From Bradyrhizobium erythrophlei (lineage in GTDB: Bacteria > Pseudomonadota > Alphaproteobacteria > Rhizobiales > Xanthobacteraceae), in assembly GCF_900142985.1 (NCBI RefSeq), contig NZ_LT670849.1:2356001-2420000 (forward strand): a stretch of 64,000 bases of DNA, read 5' to 3'. Position 1 is the first letter of the stretch. Every line of letters starts with the position of its first letter. The notes under the pieces were generated by a model. It ran no database searches. It was given only the letters and a program-made list of their open reading frames with translations, and was not told the DNA's origin. Below, piece after piece: positions 35,701-44,068 of the stretch. Position numbers and translations under genes: made by a program.

Positions 35701-35889
35701 GACGGTGTCGGACACGGTCTGCGCCGATGCGCCCGGATATTGCGTGGTCACGACCACCGTCGGCGGCACCACTTGCGGATATTCAGCGACCGGCAACGTC
35801 GTGTAAGCGATAGCACCGACGATCAGCAGCACGATGGACAGCACCATCGCCAGGATAGGCCGGTTGACGGAAAGCGCCCCGAGATTCAT
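32731..35889 (-). CDS. RND multidrug efflux permease (AcrB/MexB-like)
   Basis: 1052 residues, the standard HAE-1 length. It has the first helix after MNLGALSVNRPILAMVLSI, the porter domain with repeated beta-alpha units (VSDTVAAPIEQQINGVEDM), and the helix 4 proton-relay segment GIVVDDAIVVVENVERH with two adjacent Asp residues. The second half repeats the layout (GLAAKNAILIVEFARD). It is the inner-membrane pump of a tripartite system, using proton motive force. It overlaps the adaptor gene by 4 bp. No outer-membrane factor or local regulator is in the window. Confidence 0.95.
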   Translation of the reverse strand: MNLGALSVNRPILAMVLSIVLLIVGAIAYTTLPVAEYPQVVPPTVVVTTQYPGASAQTVSDTVAAPIEQQINGVEDMLYLYSQATSNGQLTITVTFKIGTNLDNAQVLVQNRVAIALPQLPDEVQRNGVTTRKNSPDILMVVFMLSPDDTFDQLYISNYALLQVRDQLLRQDGIGDIQIFGARDYSMRLWLDPDKIANLGLTASDVMTAIRAQNLQITGGQLAGPPIADRAFQPNLTFTGRLKDVSQFEDIVVKGSADGRTVRLRDVARIELGALDYSTNSFMLRKTAVAMLVTQRPGSNALSTAKGISDTMAKLKANFPKGLDYNIGYNPTEFIAQSISELIKTIYEAMVLVVIVVLVFLQGWRPAIIPIVAIPVSLVGTFAAMAALGYAINNLTLFGLVLAVGIVVDDAIVVVENVERHLRDGMARREAALRTMEEVGGALVSIALVLCAVFVPTAFLGGISGLFFQQFAVTIAVATAISCFCSLTLSPALASQILVAHEEHRPPAAWNLVGRAWESFTGAFNRGFDWASNSYADVADFVIRHRALMLLVYVGLIGSAGWLLATTPQGYIPAQDRGYIIISAQLPGAASLARTTEIVRRIEAMALDTPGIIRVAVFAGLSGATRTQASNSAALFPVFEDPEVRLKKGLTAAVITADLRKRLSSIEGAFIIVIPPPPIPGIGTGGGFTMRIQDRQGRGSDLLAAATDELVAAARRTPGLTQVFSPFNANTPQVFVDIDRVKAQKLGVPVQNVTDALETYFGSTYVNDFNILGRTYHVTAQADLPYRKERADLTRLRTRNAAGDMVMLGSVVDFKDVAGPDRVARYNLYSAAELQGEALPGTSSATAIEIMKRLADETLPSGFSYDWTDLSYQQVNGANSGLYVFPICVLFVYLVLAAQYGSWTLPFAVILIVPMCLLAATLGVRIMGQDVNILTQIGFVVLVGLAAKNAILIVEFARDIELEGRPRLEAVIEACRLRLRPILMTSFAFILGVLPLVVSSGSGSEMRQAVGVAVFFGMLGVTLFGLVFTPIFYMIVRNLADGPQAKKPAVPG

Positions 35890-37091
35890 GTCTTGCCACC
35901 GGCAGGTGCGGGCTTCGCCTCGTGCGGGGTGACCTTGGCGCCAACCCGCACACGCTGTAGTCCATCGACCACCACGCGGTCCTCCGGCTTGAGGCCTTCG
36001 CGGATCACGCGCAGGCCCTCGTCCAGCGGTCCGAGGACGACAGCCTTGGCTTCCACCGTATTGTCGTCCTTCACAACGAACAGGATCTTGCGGGATTGAT
36101 CGGTCGCGATGGCCGTATCAGGCACCAGCAGCGCCTCGTATGGCGCACTCGCAATCAGGCGCACCCGGCCGAACTGTCCCGGCAGGATCGACAGGTCCGT
36201 ATTGGGAATCACCGCCCGCCCGCGCAGCGTGCCGGTCGAAACGTCGAGCTGGTTGTCGAGGAAATTGATCGTGCCGTTGCGGGAAGGCTTGGTCTCACCC
36301 GTCAGCGATACCTGGACGGGATTGGGGGTATCGCGCGAACTTGGCCGTTTGCCCTCGAACCAGAGCTTGTTGTATTTGATATAGGTCGCCTCATCGATAT
36401 CGAAGTAGACATAGATCGGGTCGAGCGTCACAATCGATGTCAGCAGCGTCGAATTGCCCTCGCTACCCTGCACGAGATTGCCGAGGTCGACGAGATGCCG
36501 GCTAACCCGGCCGCTGATCGGCGCCGTGACATGGGTAAACTCGACATTGAGCTGCGCCGCCTTCAGCGAGCCCTCGGCCTGCGTCACCGCGGCGTAGGCG
36601 GCTTGCAACGCCTGGCGGCGCTGGTCGACGAGCTGTTCGGACACTGCACTGGTCTGGACCAGGGCGAGGCCACGCTCGAGATCGCGCTTGGCAAGCTCGA
36701 CCTTGGCGCGCGCATCCGAGAGCTGACCCTCGGCCTGCGTGGCGACCGCCTCGAACGGCCGGGCATCGATGAGGTACAGAAGATCGCCCTCCTTGACGAA
36801 GGCGCCGTCACGGAATTCCACGGCCGTGATGAAGCCGCCGACACGGGGACGAACCTGAACCTGCTGGACCGCATCAAACCGCCCCGTGAACTCGTCCCAA
36901 TCCGTGACGGTTCGTTTGACAGGCTGGGCCACGGTGACAGGGGGCGCCGGCGGGGCCGCCGCCTGCGGCGCCTGCTTTTCCTCGCAGCCCGACAACAGCG
37001 CCGCGAGAATGATGAGGACGGGAGAAAGCCTTAAGGGCGAACGGGTATCGGCTATCCCTGCCGAACGCGTCGATTGCTCAGTCGCGCTCAA
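35886..37091 (-). CDS. RND efflux periplasmic adaptor lipoprotein (AcrA/MexA-like)
   Basis: 401 residues. A hydrophobic leader ends in LLSGC, a lipobox, so the protein should be lipid-anchored in the periplasm. Then follow the beta-barrel/lipoyl and alpha-hairpin parts (RVGGFITAVEFRDGAFVKEGD, the hairpin between about 110 and 180 with RQALQAAYAAVTQAEG, THVTAPISGRVSR) and the membrane-proximal domain. It is the adaptor for the pump gene that it overlaps by 4 bp; the adaptor gene is transcribed first. The 740-bp region upstream should hold the promoter. Confidence 0.94.
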   Translation of the reverse strand: MSATEQSTRSAGIADTRSPLRLSPVLIILAALLSGCEEKQAPQAAAPPAPPVTVAQPVKRTVTDWDEFTGRFDAVQQVQVRPRVGGFITAVEFRDGAFVKEGDLLYLIDARPFEAVATQAEGQLSDARAKVELAKRDLERGLALVQTSAVSEQLVDQRRQALQAAYAAVTQAEGSLKAAQLNVEFTHVTAPISGRVSRHLVDLGNLVQGSEGNSTLLTSIVTLDPIYVYFDIDEATYIKYNKLWFEGKRPSSRDTPNPVQVSLTGETKPSRNGTINFLDNQLDVSTGTLRGRAVIPNTDLSILPGQFGRVRLIASAPYEALLVPDTAIATDQSRKILFVVKDDNTVEAKAVVLGPLDEGLRVIREGLKPEDRVVVDGLQRVRVGAKVTPHEAKPAPAGGKT

Positions 37092-37835
37092 TTCCCACTC
37101 CTCTTAATGACGGCTACGATCGATCGAGGTAATCCACTTATGCGACGGGACCACGAAGGGTTTGTCAGATAGTCTGTTCAAGCTGCAAACAGGATCAAGT
37201 GGAATCTGTGGCGTATAGCGCAACCGGCGTCCCAAAAATGCACGGCGCGGCACTTTGCGATGTTGAATTAATCCTCTAGCCCCCGTCGCCGGACGCACTT
37301 TCGTCACGCGCCTCCCGACCGTCGACAGACCTCACGTGACTACTTTGCCCCGAGACCACCAGACAACTGGCCGATTGCCCGGATTGACCGTCCTTCCGGA
37401 TCGAGCATAGCGCCAAGAGCGAGCCGTCCCGGATGCCTGCTCTTCCCGGCCCGTCGACGACCGGACCGGCGTGTCTGCTCGCACACTTTGCGAGGCGATC
37501 GGCGAAAGAAGTGCGTCACCGTTGACCGAAACCGCACGGCGTCACCCATCCGTCGAACAGCCGACGGCGCGCCGCACTTCGATCTAGATAGCTTCCCCGG
37601 TTGAATGGTGTGCAGCGCTGATGTCTGGAGCGCCGCCATTTCATTTTAGGCCGCGGCCGCGCGACAATTGATGGACCTATCAAAAGTCCCGCTCTCACGC
37701 GTCCGAAGAAAGATCCGGACACCGTAGAAACACCGTCTGTTCGCCAACGCACATCTTCGACTGTGGATGGCGTCTCCGTGTCGCTTGATTGCGCGGCAGC
37801 GGTTTGATGGAATGTCTGTGGGCTGAGGTGCGATC
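37092..37835. other. 744-bp region without a convincing gene
   Basis: Between the divergent RND operon and a small hypothetical gene. Three minus-strand frames of 77-99 residues occur here, but they overlap one another, are rich in Arg, Cys and Ser, and show no fold, signal peptide or recognisable motif. No tRNA or repeat was recognised. The RND promoter should lie near 37.1 kb; no consensus box was identified. Confidence 0.6.
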
Positions 37836-38189
37836 ATGAAATGGAAACGCGACCGCGATCTTCTGATCGCGCAGACCATGGCGTTTGTTCAGTCGGTCAC
37901 CGGAAAACCGATGGACGCCGAACGTACGTTCGAAGCGCGCCTGCCATTGGCGTCGCCGGATCTGCCGTCAACAACGGTTCGTCCCGTCGACGTACTCCCC
38001 GCCCGACTGTCCCCGATCAACCAGAGCGACCTGCGCGACGAGATTCACCGGAGGGTTGCGGCCTTCCGCGATCGCCAGCAGATATTTCATCGCGACCGCG
38101 ACGAATATTGCAACGCGATGATGGCGAAGGCCCGGGCTTCGAGCGAGCAGGCCCTGAAAGCCCGAGACCATCGGCCACCCAAGGCCTGA
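37836..38189 (+). CDS. Small hypothetical protein
   Basis: 117 residues, hydrophilic, with no signal peptide or membrane segment. The C-terminal half (DEIHRRVAAFRDRQQIFHRDRDEYCNAMMAKARAS) is strongly helical and charged and could form a short coiled coil. GAGGTG lies before the ATG. I recognise no family. Codon use looks like that of neighbouring genes, with GC-rich third positions. It lies 117 bp before the hydroxyisourate hydrolase gene on the same strand, but a functional link is unsupported. Confidence 0.6.
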   Translation: MKWKRDRDLLIAQTMAFVQSVTGKPMDAERTFEARLPLASPDLPSTTVRPVDVLPARLSPINQSDLRDEIHRRVAAFRDRQQIFHRDRDEYCNAMMAKARASSEQALKARDHRPPKA

Positions 38190-38306
38190 TCATAGGTCCT
38201 GCTCACCTCCGTCGGCGCCGCAAAATCGCTTGCATGGCGTGGTTTTTGCAGCGCTAAATCGGATCGCCCTGGCCATCACGACGGGGCAAACTAACGGAGC
38301 AGGACG

Positions 38307-38753
38307 ATGACAGTACTTAACCGACGGGGTCTGCTGGGCGCGGGCTCGGCCATGCTGGCGTTCGCAGCATTGGGCGACAAGAAAGCCCTGGCGGCCGGAT
38401 CGCCGGGGTTGACGACCCACGTGCTCGATACCGCCAACGGCAAACCCGGCGAGGGCATCAAGATCGAATTCAGCGTCCTCGAAGGCGACACCTACAAACT
38501 GCTCGCAACCGTGACCACCAATGCGGACGGCCGCAACGCCCAGCCGCTGCTGACGCCGGAAAACATGAAGGCCGGCAAATACCAGCTGGTATTCTATATC
38601 GGCGAATACTTCACCAAGATGGGTGCTCAACTGCCCAATCCGCCCTTCCTCGAGAAGGCCGTCATTCAGTTCGGCATGGCCGACGCCACGGCGCACTATC
38701 ATGTGCCGATCCTCGCCACGCCCTGGAGCTATACGACCTACCGCGGCAGCTGA
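38307..38753 (+). CDS. uraH: 5-hydroxyisourate hydrolase with export signal
   Basis: 148 residues. The first about 32 look like a twin-arginine leader (NRRGLLGAGSAMLAFAALG, then ALAAG). The transthyretin-like enzyme follows: LTTHVLDTANG with the catalytic His, the Arg of NADGRNAQPLL, HYHVPIL with the second His, and the diagnostic C-terminal YRGS. It converts 5-hydroxyisourate to OHCU in urate breakdown, here apparently in the periplasm. GGAGCAGG precedes the ATG. The OHCU decarboxylase gene follows 31 bp later. Confidence 0.95.
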   Translation: MTVLNRRGLLGAGSAMLAFAALGDKKALAAGSPGLTTHVLDTANGKPGEGIKIEFSVLEGDTYKLLATVTTNADGRNAQPLLTPENMKAGKYQLVFYIGEYFTKMGAQLPNPPFLEKAVIQFGMADATAHYHVPILATPWSYTTYRGS

Positions 38754-38784
38754 CCGTCGCTTTCGGGACGCAAGGAGACTGAAC

Positions 38785-39381
38785 ATGATGGGTCTTTCCC
38801 GGCTGCTTGCGTCCGTGGTTTTCGCATTGCTGCTCGGGCCGGCGCTGACCGAATCCGCGGTCGCCGGCCCGGTCGACATGGCGCCGATCAATGCGATGGA
38901 CCGCGCCGCCTTCGTGGTGAAGTTCGGCAGTATCTTCGAAAAGTCGCCATGGGTTGCCGAGAAGGCCTGGGAGAAGCGGCCGTTCGCGAACCTCGATGAC
39001 CTGCACGCCGCGATGGTGACCGAGGCCAAAACCGCGCCCGCAGCCCAGCAGCTCGCGCTGTTGCAGGCCCATCCCGATCTCGCCGGCAAGGAAGCCCAGG
39101 CCGGCACCATGACCGCCTCCTCGGTTGCCGAGCAGGCCAGCGCCGGACTCAACACGCTTTCCGCGCCCGAATTCGCGGAGCTGACGAGCCTCAATGCCGC
39201 CTACAGGGCGAAATTTGGATTTCCCTTCATCATCGCCGTGAGGATGTACACCAAGGAAGGCATTTTCTTCGAGTTCAAGCGGCGGCTGCAAAACGATACG
39301 CAAGCCGAATTCGCCAACGATTTGCAGAATGTCTACATCATCACGCGGCTGCGGCTGAACAAGCTGCTCGACGCGGGCTGA
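38785..39381 (+). CDS. uraD: OHCU decarboxylase with N-terminal export signal
   Basis: 198 residues from the first ATG of ATGATG, behind AAGGAGA. The first about 28 residues are a signal peptide (RLLASVVFALLLGPALTESAVAG). The enzyme part has FVVKFGSIFEKSPWVAEKAW, the active-site block AHPDLAGKEA and KFGFPFIIAV, all typical of OHCU decarboxylase, which yields (S)-allantoin. Export is unusual for this enzyme but agrees with the exported hydrolase upstream. No urate oxidase gene is in the window. Confidence 0.94.
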   Translation: MMGLSRLLASVVFALLLGPALTESAVAGPVDMAPINAMDRAAFVVKFGSIFEKSPWVAEKAWEKRPFANLDDLHAAMVTEAKTAPAAQQLALLQAHPDLAGKEAQAGTMTASSVAEQASAGLNTLSAPEFAELTSLNAAYRAKFGFPFIIAVRMYTKEGIFFEFKRRLQNDTQAEFANDLQNVYIITRLRLNKLLDAG

Positions 39382-39397
39382 GCATTGGCCGCCGGCA

Positions 39398-40051
39398 TCA
39401 CGACCAAAAGCTCTTAACCTTCTGCGCTTCGCCAGCGAAGTTCTCCGCATTCACCGCCCGGCGAAATCCGTCGCGTGCCTGCAACTGTTGCCAGTAGGCC
39501 ACCACCGCCGGGCCGAAATCCTTTGCCAGGCCGATGCGGTCGGCCAATAGCAGCGCATAGCCGACGGAAATATCGGCAACCGTGAACCTGCCGGCACACA
39601 ATGTCTCGTTAGAGGCAACCGCGGCTTCGACCGCGCGCAACCGGCCCAAGAACCATTTGGCATAGTCGGCCGTGACCTGCGGACTGCGCCGCTCCTCGGG
39701 CTCGAGCTTTCCATAACGCAGCACCAGCGTTTGCGGGAACGTCAGCGTCGCTTCGCCGAAATGCAGCCAGTTGAGAAAAGCCCCGTAGCTCGGCTCATCG
39801 ACGCCGACCGCGAGCGGCGTCGGCCCATGGCGAGTGACCAGATATTGAAGGATGGCAGCGGATTCCGTCATCCGCGTGTCGCCGTCGATCAGAAGCGGAA
39901 TGGTGCCGAGCGGATTGAGCGCCAGATAGTCCTTGGCAAATGCGCGCGGGGGAAAGGGCAGCATCTTGAGCTCGTACGGAAGCCCGAGTTCTTCCAGCGC
40001 CCAGAGCGGACGAAACGAGCGCGCCGCCGTGCAATGATAGAGCGTGATCAC
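39398..40051 (-). CDS. Glutathione S-transferase family protein
   Basis: 217 residues from a GTG at 40051 whose bases overlap the stop codon of the upstream regulator gene (GTGA), a sign of translational coupling; the longer frame upstream is not GST-like. The thioredoxin-like N-terminal domain reads ITLYHCTAARSFRPLWALEELG, with NPLGTIPLLIDGDTRMTESAAI for glutathione contacts (cis-Pro and ES motif). The all-helical C-terminal domain has FTVADISVGYALLLADRIG. Substrate unknown. Confidence 0.9.
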   Translation of the reverse strand: MITLYHCTAARSFRPLWALEELGLPYELKMLPFPPRAFAKDYLALNPLGTIPLLIDGDTRMTESAAILQYLVTRHGPTPLAVGVDEPSYGAFLNWLHFGEATLTFPQTLVLRYGKLEPEERRSPQVTADYAKWFLGRLRAVEAAVASNETLCAGRFTVADISVGYALLLADRIGLAKDFGPAVVAYWQQLQARDGFRRAVNAENFAGEAQKVKSFWS

Positions 40052-40833
40052 GCCGCACCGTCCTTTTCTGGCTCGCCCTGGAAAAACAACGCGTACGGCT
40101 CTTCGGTCGTGCGCCGCAAATGTTCGCGATAGAGCGCGTAGTTGGCGTCGCCGGATGCGATTCGCCCCACGGTCGGATTTCGGATCGTCTTGATCGGCAG
40201 GAATACGATTGGCGCAGCCGCCGGCGTCAGCAGCGCGCCGCGTCCTGCCAGCAGCGTCGTGATGATCCCATACATTTCGCCGGTGATCCTTGGACGCGAC
40301 ACCGTGATCAGGCGATGCTGGCCGTGCCGGTTGGTCACAAGATAGACGTGGCCGGACTGGTTCGGAACCGCAACTTCGCCGAACTGGGAATAGTCGGCGT
40401 CCATCCGCTCTCCCTCGCGAAACACAAGGCAAGAGACGGCCGGGGCCCAGGCGATGTCGGTGTGATAGGCATAGATCGCACCCTTGGCCCCAAACGACGG
40501 CCTTAGCGTGATGTAGATTCCCTCAAGCCAGGCGACCGAGCGTCGCGAGTAAGCGCCAAGTCCATCCGGCGAAACATCGCCATTCGCCGCAGATACGGAG
40601 GCGGCCTCGAGCCCCTTGCGCAGCGAGACGCCGAGGGCTTCCTCCAGGCGCACGGTGGTGGCAAGCGTGAACGGCCGCCGGCCGCCCAGAACCTTCTCCA
40701 GGGTCGAAAGGCTGAGCTTGGCTTGTTCGGCCAGTGTCTGCCGCGAAATCCGGCGCCGCGCGATCTCTTCGCGGATCGTTTCGGCGACCTGTCGGCTCTG
40801 CTCCGGCGAAAGCTGCTTGTCCGGTGTCGGCAT
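40048..40833 (-). CDS. XRE-family transcriptional regulator
   Basis: 261 residues. An N-terminal helix-turn-helix of the XRE/Cro type spans about residues 15-75 (RRISRQTLAEQAKLSLSTLEKVLGGRRPFT, then LEEALGVSLRKG). The remaining 180 residues (EGIYITLRPSFGAKGAIYAYHTDIAW, VYLVTNRHGQHRLITVSRP) look like a ligand-sensing or dimerisation domain I cannot name. It lies directly upstream of, and overlaps, the GST gene, so it may regulate that gene and itself. It is divergent from the sortase-substrate gene, and the shared region is 183 bp. Confidence 0.87.
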   Translation of the reverse strand: MPTPDKQLSPEQSRQVAETIREEIARRRISRQTLAEQAKLSLSTLEKVLGGRRPFTLATTVRLEEALGVSLRKGLEAASVSAANGDVSPDGLGAYSRRSVAWLEGIYITLRPSFGAKGAIYAYHTDIAWAPAVSCLVFREGERMDADYSQFGEVAVPNQSGHVYLVTNRHGQHRLITVSRPRITGEMYGIITTLLAGRGALLTPAAAPIVFLPIKTIRNPTVGRIASGDANYALYREHLRRTTEEPYALFFQGEPEKDGAA

Positions 40834-41016
40834 CTTACCCCTCCGATTCCCCCCACCCTAGCAGACGCACATTTCCTCACAAAACCGTACAAGACCGCCG
40901 TCGCCGCTACGGCCGACAACGGCGGGCGGCCAAACATTGCCGATCATTCTGCTCGCCCCGGTTCGCGCCGCCTCGCACAAATGAGGCACGGCAAAACGCC
41001 GTTGGGAGCAAGCCAA

Positions 41017-43314
41017 ATGACCGTCAGCGATGAAATCGAGACAGATGAATCGAATGAACCGAGCCTCGGCAGATCAGCCCTGTCCGGCCTGATCAAACTG
41101 GTGCTGTTCCTGGTGATCCAGGGCCTCGCCGTGGTCATGGTCGGGATCGTGGCGCTGTTTTTCAGTTTTGAACCGGCATGGTCGGCGGAGGGTCCCTTCC
41201 CTGCTCCGGTCAAACCCGGTAACGCCCGTTCCGGCTCGTTGCTCCTTAAAAATGACGACGGCTACACCGAAGCGATGCGGCTCGGCATCGACGTCGACCT
41301 CACGGTTTCAGGGCCGACCATCCGCGCCCGAGTCACGCAGATCTTCAAGAACCCGACGCAGGACTGGGTCGAGGCCACGTATGTGTACCCACTGCCTTCG
41401 GGCGGCGCCGTCGATACGCTCAAGATGGTGGTCGGAGACCGCGTCGTGGTCGGCGACATCAGGGAGCGTCAACAGGCGCGACAGGTCTACGAACAGGCGC
41501 GACGCAACGGACAGAAGGCGGCGCTCACCGAACAGGAGCGGCCGAACATTTTCACCAACTCCGTCGCCAATATCGGCCCCGGCGAAACGATCCTGGTACA
41601 GATCGAATATCAGGAGCCGGTGCAGCAGTCAGGCAACGAGTTCTCGCTACGGGTCCCGATGGTGGTCGGCCCGCGCTACAATCCGCAACCTCTCGTGCAA
41701 AGCGTCGACTTGCGGCCGGGCAGCAATGGCTGGGGCACCACTTCAGCGGATCCCGTGCCGGACCGCGACCGCATTTCACCGCCCGTGCTGGACCCCGCCA
41801 AAAATGCCCCGGTCAATCCCACTGCCATCACCGTACATCTGCAAGCCGGTTTCCCGCTCGGCGAAGTGAAGTCGCACCATCACCAGGTCAAGATCGAGAG
41901 CCCCGATAAGGCGACGCGGACCATCACCCTCGCTGACGGCGTCGTGCCCGCCGATCGCGATTTCGAGCTGAGCTGGAAGGCTGTGGCTGAAACGGTACCG
42001 TCGGTCGGCTTGTTCCGCGAACATGTCGGCGATGCCGACTATCTGTTGGCCTTTGTCACACCGCCGTCGATCGAACCTGCGGAGCAAAAGCCGTTGCCGC
42101 GCGAAGTGGTCTTCGTGATCGACAACTCCGGCTCGATGGGCGGCACCTCGATCATCCAGGCCAAAGCGAGCCTCATTTACGCGCTCGGCCGCTTGCAGCC
42201 GAACGACCGCTTCAATGTGATCCGCTTCGATGACACCATGGACGTGCTGTTCCCGGATTCGGTCCCGGCCGATCAGGAACACCTCGGCCGCGCCGTTTCA
42301 TTCGTCGGTGCCTTGCAGGCCAGAGGCGGCACCGAAATGGTGCCCGCCATGCGCGCGGCGCTGACGGATCGCAGCGCAGACGATGCCGACCACATCCGTC
42401 AGGTCGTGTTCCTGACCGATGGCGCCATTGGAAACGAGCAGCGGCTGTTCGAGACCCTCACGGCCATGCGCGGCCGGTCGCGCGTGTTCATGGTCGGCAT
42501 CGGCTCGGCGCCGAACACCTACCTGATGACGCGCGCCGCCGAACTCGGACGCGGCACGTTCACCCATATCGGTTCGGTCGAACAGGTCGAGGAGCGCATG
42601 CGCGGCCTGTTCGCCAAGCTGGAAAATCCGGCCGTGACGGCGCTTTCCGCCAAATTCTCTGATGCCAAAGCCGATTTGACGCCTGCGGTGCTTCCCGATC
42701 TCTATCGTGGCGAACCGCTGGTGCTTGCCGCCAGGCTCGACAGGCTGGCGGGATCGGTTGAGATCAAGGGCCGCATCGGCGAACGGCCGTGGGTCGTGAA
42801 GCTGCCGGTTGCGAACGCCGCTGAAGGCAAGGGTTTGTCGAAGCTCTGGGCGCGGCGCAAGATCGCAGACGCGGAAGTCGCCCGCACCACGCGGCAAACC
42901 GCGCCTGAAGACGCCGACAAGGCCATTCTTGCGCTCGCGCTGGAGCATCAGCTTGTGACGCGGCTGACGAGCCTTGTCGCGGTCGACAAGACGCCGAGCC
43001 GTCCCGACGGCGAAACGCTCAAGCTCGCTGAACTGCCGATCAACCTGCCGGCGGGTTGGGATTTCGAAAAGGTGTTCGGCGAACGACAGAGGCTGTTGTC
43101 GCCACCGGCGGAACGCCGCAGTGATCCGAACGACCCGCACCTGCTGCCGATCGCCGCCAAGCGCTCGCTGATCCCCTCGCCCGCGGCACCGAACACCATC
43201 GCGCTGCCGAAGACCGCGACCGATGCCGAGCTGAAGATGATCGCAGGCCTCATCCTGCTCATGCTCGGTCTCCTGCTCATCGTGTTCGACCGGCGTCAGG
43301 TGGTTATGCGTTGA
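41017..43314 (+). CDS. VIT/vWA-domain class GN sortase substrate
   Basis: 765 residues from the ATG at 41017 (GGGAGC before it). A membrane segment at about residues 25-50 acts as export signal; a VIT domain spans about 65-200; a vWA domain begins at about 364 with the MIDAS motif VIDNSGSMGG. The C-terminus has LPKTA at about 730, a hydrophobic helix (MIAGLILLMLGLLLIVF) and a basic tail DRRQVVMR, the tripartite sortase-sorting signal. This is the marine-proteobacterial sortase-target layout. The sortase gene follows 105 bp later. Confidence 0.95.
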   Translation: MTVSDEIETDESNEPSLGRSALSGLIKLVLFLVIQGLAVVMVGIVALFFSFEPAWSAEGPFPAPVKPGNARSGSLLLKNDDGYTEAMRLGIDVDLTVSGPTIRARVTQIFKNPTQDWVEATYVYPLPSGGAVDTLKMVVGDRVVVGDIRERQQARQVYEQARRNGQKAALTEQERPNIFTNSVANIGPGETILVQIEYQEPVQQSGNEFSLRVPMVVGPRYNPQPLVQSVDLRPGSNGWGTTSADPVPDRDRISPPVLDPAKNAPVNPTAITVHLQAGFPLGEVKSHHHQVKIESPDKATRTITLADGVVPADRDFELSWKAVAETVPSVGLFREHVGDADYLLAFVTPPSIEPAEQKPLPREVVFVIDNSGSMGGTSIIQAKASLIYALGRLQPNDRFNVIRFDDTMDVLFPDSVPADQEHLGRAVSFVGALQARGGTEMVPAMRAALTDRSADDADHIRQVVFLTDGAIGNEQRLFETLTAMRGRSRVFMVGIGSAPNTYLMTRAAELGRGTFTHIGSVEQVEERMRGLFAKLENPAVTALSAKFSDAKADLTPAVLPDLYRGEPLVLAARLDRLAGSVEIKGRIGERPWVVKLPVANAAEGKGLSKLWARRKIADAEVARTTRQTAPEDADKAILALALEHQLVTRLTSLVAVDKTPSRPDGETLKLAELPINLPAGWDFEKVFGERQRLLSPPAERRSDPNDPHLLPIAAKRSLIPSPAAPNTIALPKTATDAELKMIAGLILLMLGLLLIVFDRRQVVMR

Positions 43315-43355
43315 CGCCGGTTGAAGGAGTAGGTTGCCCCACCTCCTCCTTGAAA

Positions 43356-43387
43356 GCGCGCGGCCTCTTCCCCCGGAGGCCGCGCGC
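43356..43387. terminator. Strong hairpin between sortase substrate and sortase genes
   Basis: A perfect 12-bp stem GCGCGCGGCCTC / GAGGCCGCGCGC with an 8-base loop, 41 bases after the substrate stop and 32 before the sortase start. AACCTTTCC follows; there is no long U-run. It could be a partial terminator or an mRNA-processing barrier that lowers sortase output relative to substrate. Confidence 0.55.
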
Positions 43388-43419
43388 AACCTTTCCAACA
43401 AGACGATGGAAAATTCCTG

Positions 43420-43995
43420 ATGCCCCGCTTCGTCGGCCCGTTTGTCTTGCTGCTTGCCGGGCTCCTGCTGTTCGGCCAGGGCGCCTACATTCACGCCAAG
43501 GCGTTGGTCGCGCAAATGCTGCTGCGGCATGCGTTTGAGCAAACCATCGTCACCGGCCACGACATCAAGCCGTGGTCGTGGGCGGACACCTGGCCGATCG
43601 CGCGCATCGAGATCAAGCGGCTGCATGCCGAGAGCATCGTTCTTGCCGGCAGCAGCGGCCAGGCGCTGGCGTTCGGTCCCGGTCACGTCGAACTCACCGC
43701 AGACGCGGGCGAACGAGGCGTTGCGGTCTATTCCGCGCATCGCGATACGCATTTTCGTTTTCTGAAAGACGTCATCGTCGGCGACGAAATCGACGTGACG
43801 CGAAGCGACGGCCGCACTTTCCGTTACCGCGTTGACGGCTCTGCGGTCGTGCGTTTCGACGCTTCCGGCATCGATCCCAACAGCAGCGGATACGAGCTCG
43901 TGCTGTCGACCTGCTGGCCGTTCGACGCCGTTACGTCGGGACCGGACCGCTATATTCTGCACGCCACGATGATCCCGTCGCCCGACCGGCCCTGA
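43420..43995 (+). CDS. Class GN sortase
   Basis: 191 residues with one N-terminal membrane anchor (FVLLLAGLLLFGQGAYI). The sortase barrel has the catalytic His in VYSAHRDTHF near residue 108, the nucleophilic Cys in LSTCWPFDA near 165 and the Arg in GPDRYIL near 178. It is a transpeptidase that cleaves LPXTA-like signals at the outer face of the inner membrane. Its only visible partner is the vWA protein directly upstream. The nature of the acceptor in this Gram-negative cell is unknown. Confidence 0.94.
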   Translation: MPRFVGPFVLLLAGLLLFGQGAYIHAKALVAQMLLRHAFEQTIVTGHDIKPWSWADTWPIARIEIKRLHAESIVLAGSSGQALAFGPGHVELTADAGERGVAVYSAHRDTHFRFLKDVIVGDEIDVTRSDGRTFRYRVDGSAVVRFDASGIDPNSSGYELVLSTCWPFDAVTSGPDRYILHATMIPSPDRP

Positions 43996-44068
43996 GTTGC
44001 GGCGCCCTTGCCAATGCGCGAAGATCGAATATCTGATGTAGAGACCGGTCGGGGCAGGATCATCCGCG

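Noticed and set aside
37340..37879. Three small minus-strand frames upstream of the RND operon
   Set aside because: They overlap each other, have atypical composition and no motif or signal; the region is better left as non-coding.
42298..43962. Minus-strand frame of 554 residues opposite the sortase pair
   Set aside because: Covers two confidently assigned plus-strand genes and shows only shadow composition.
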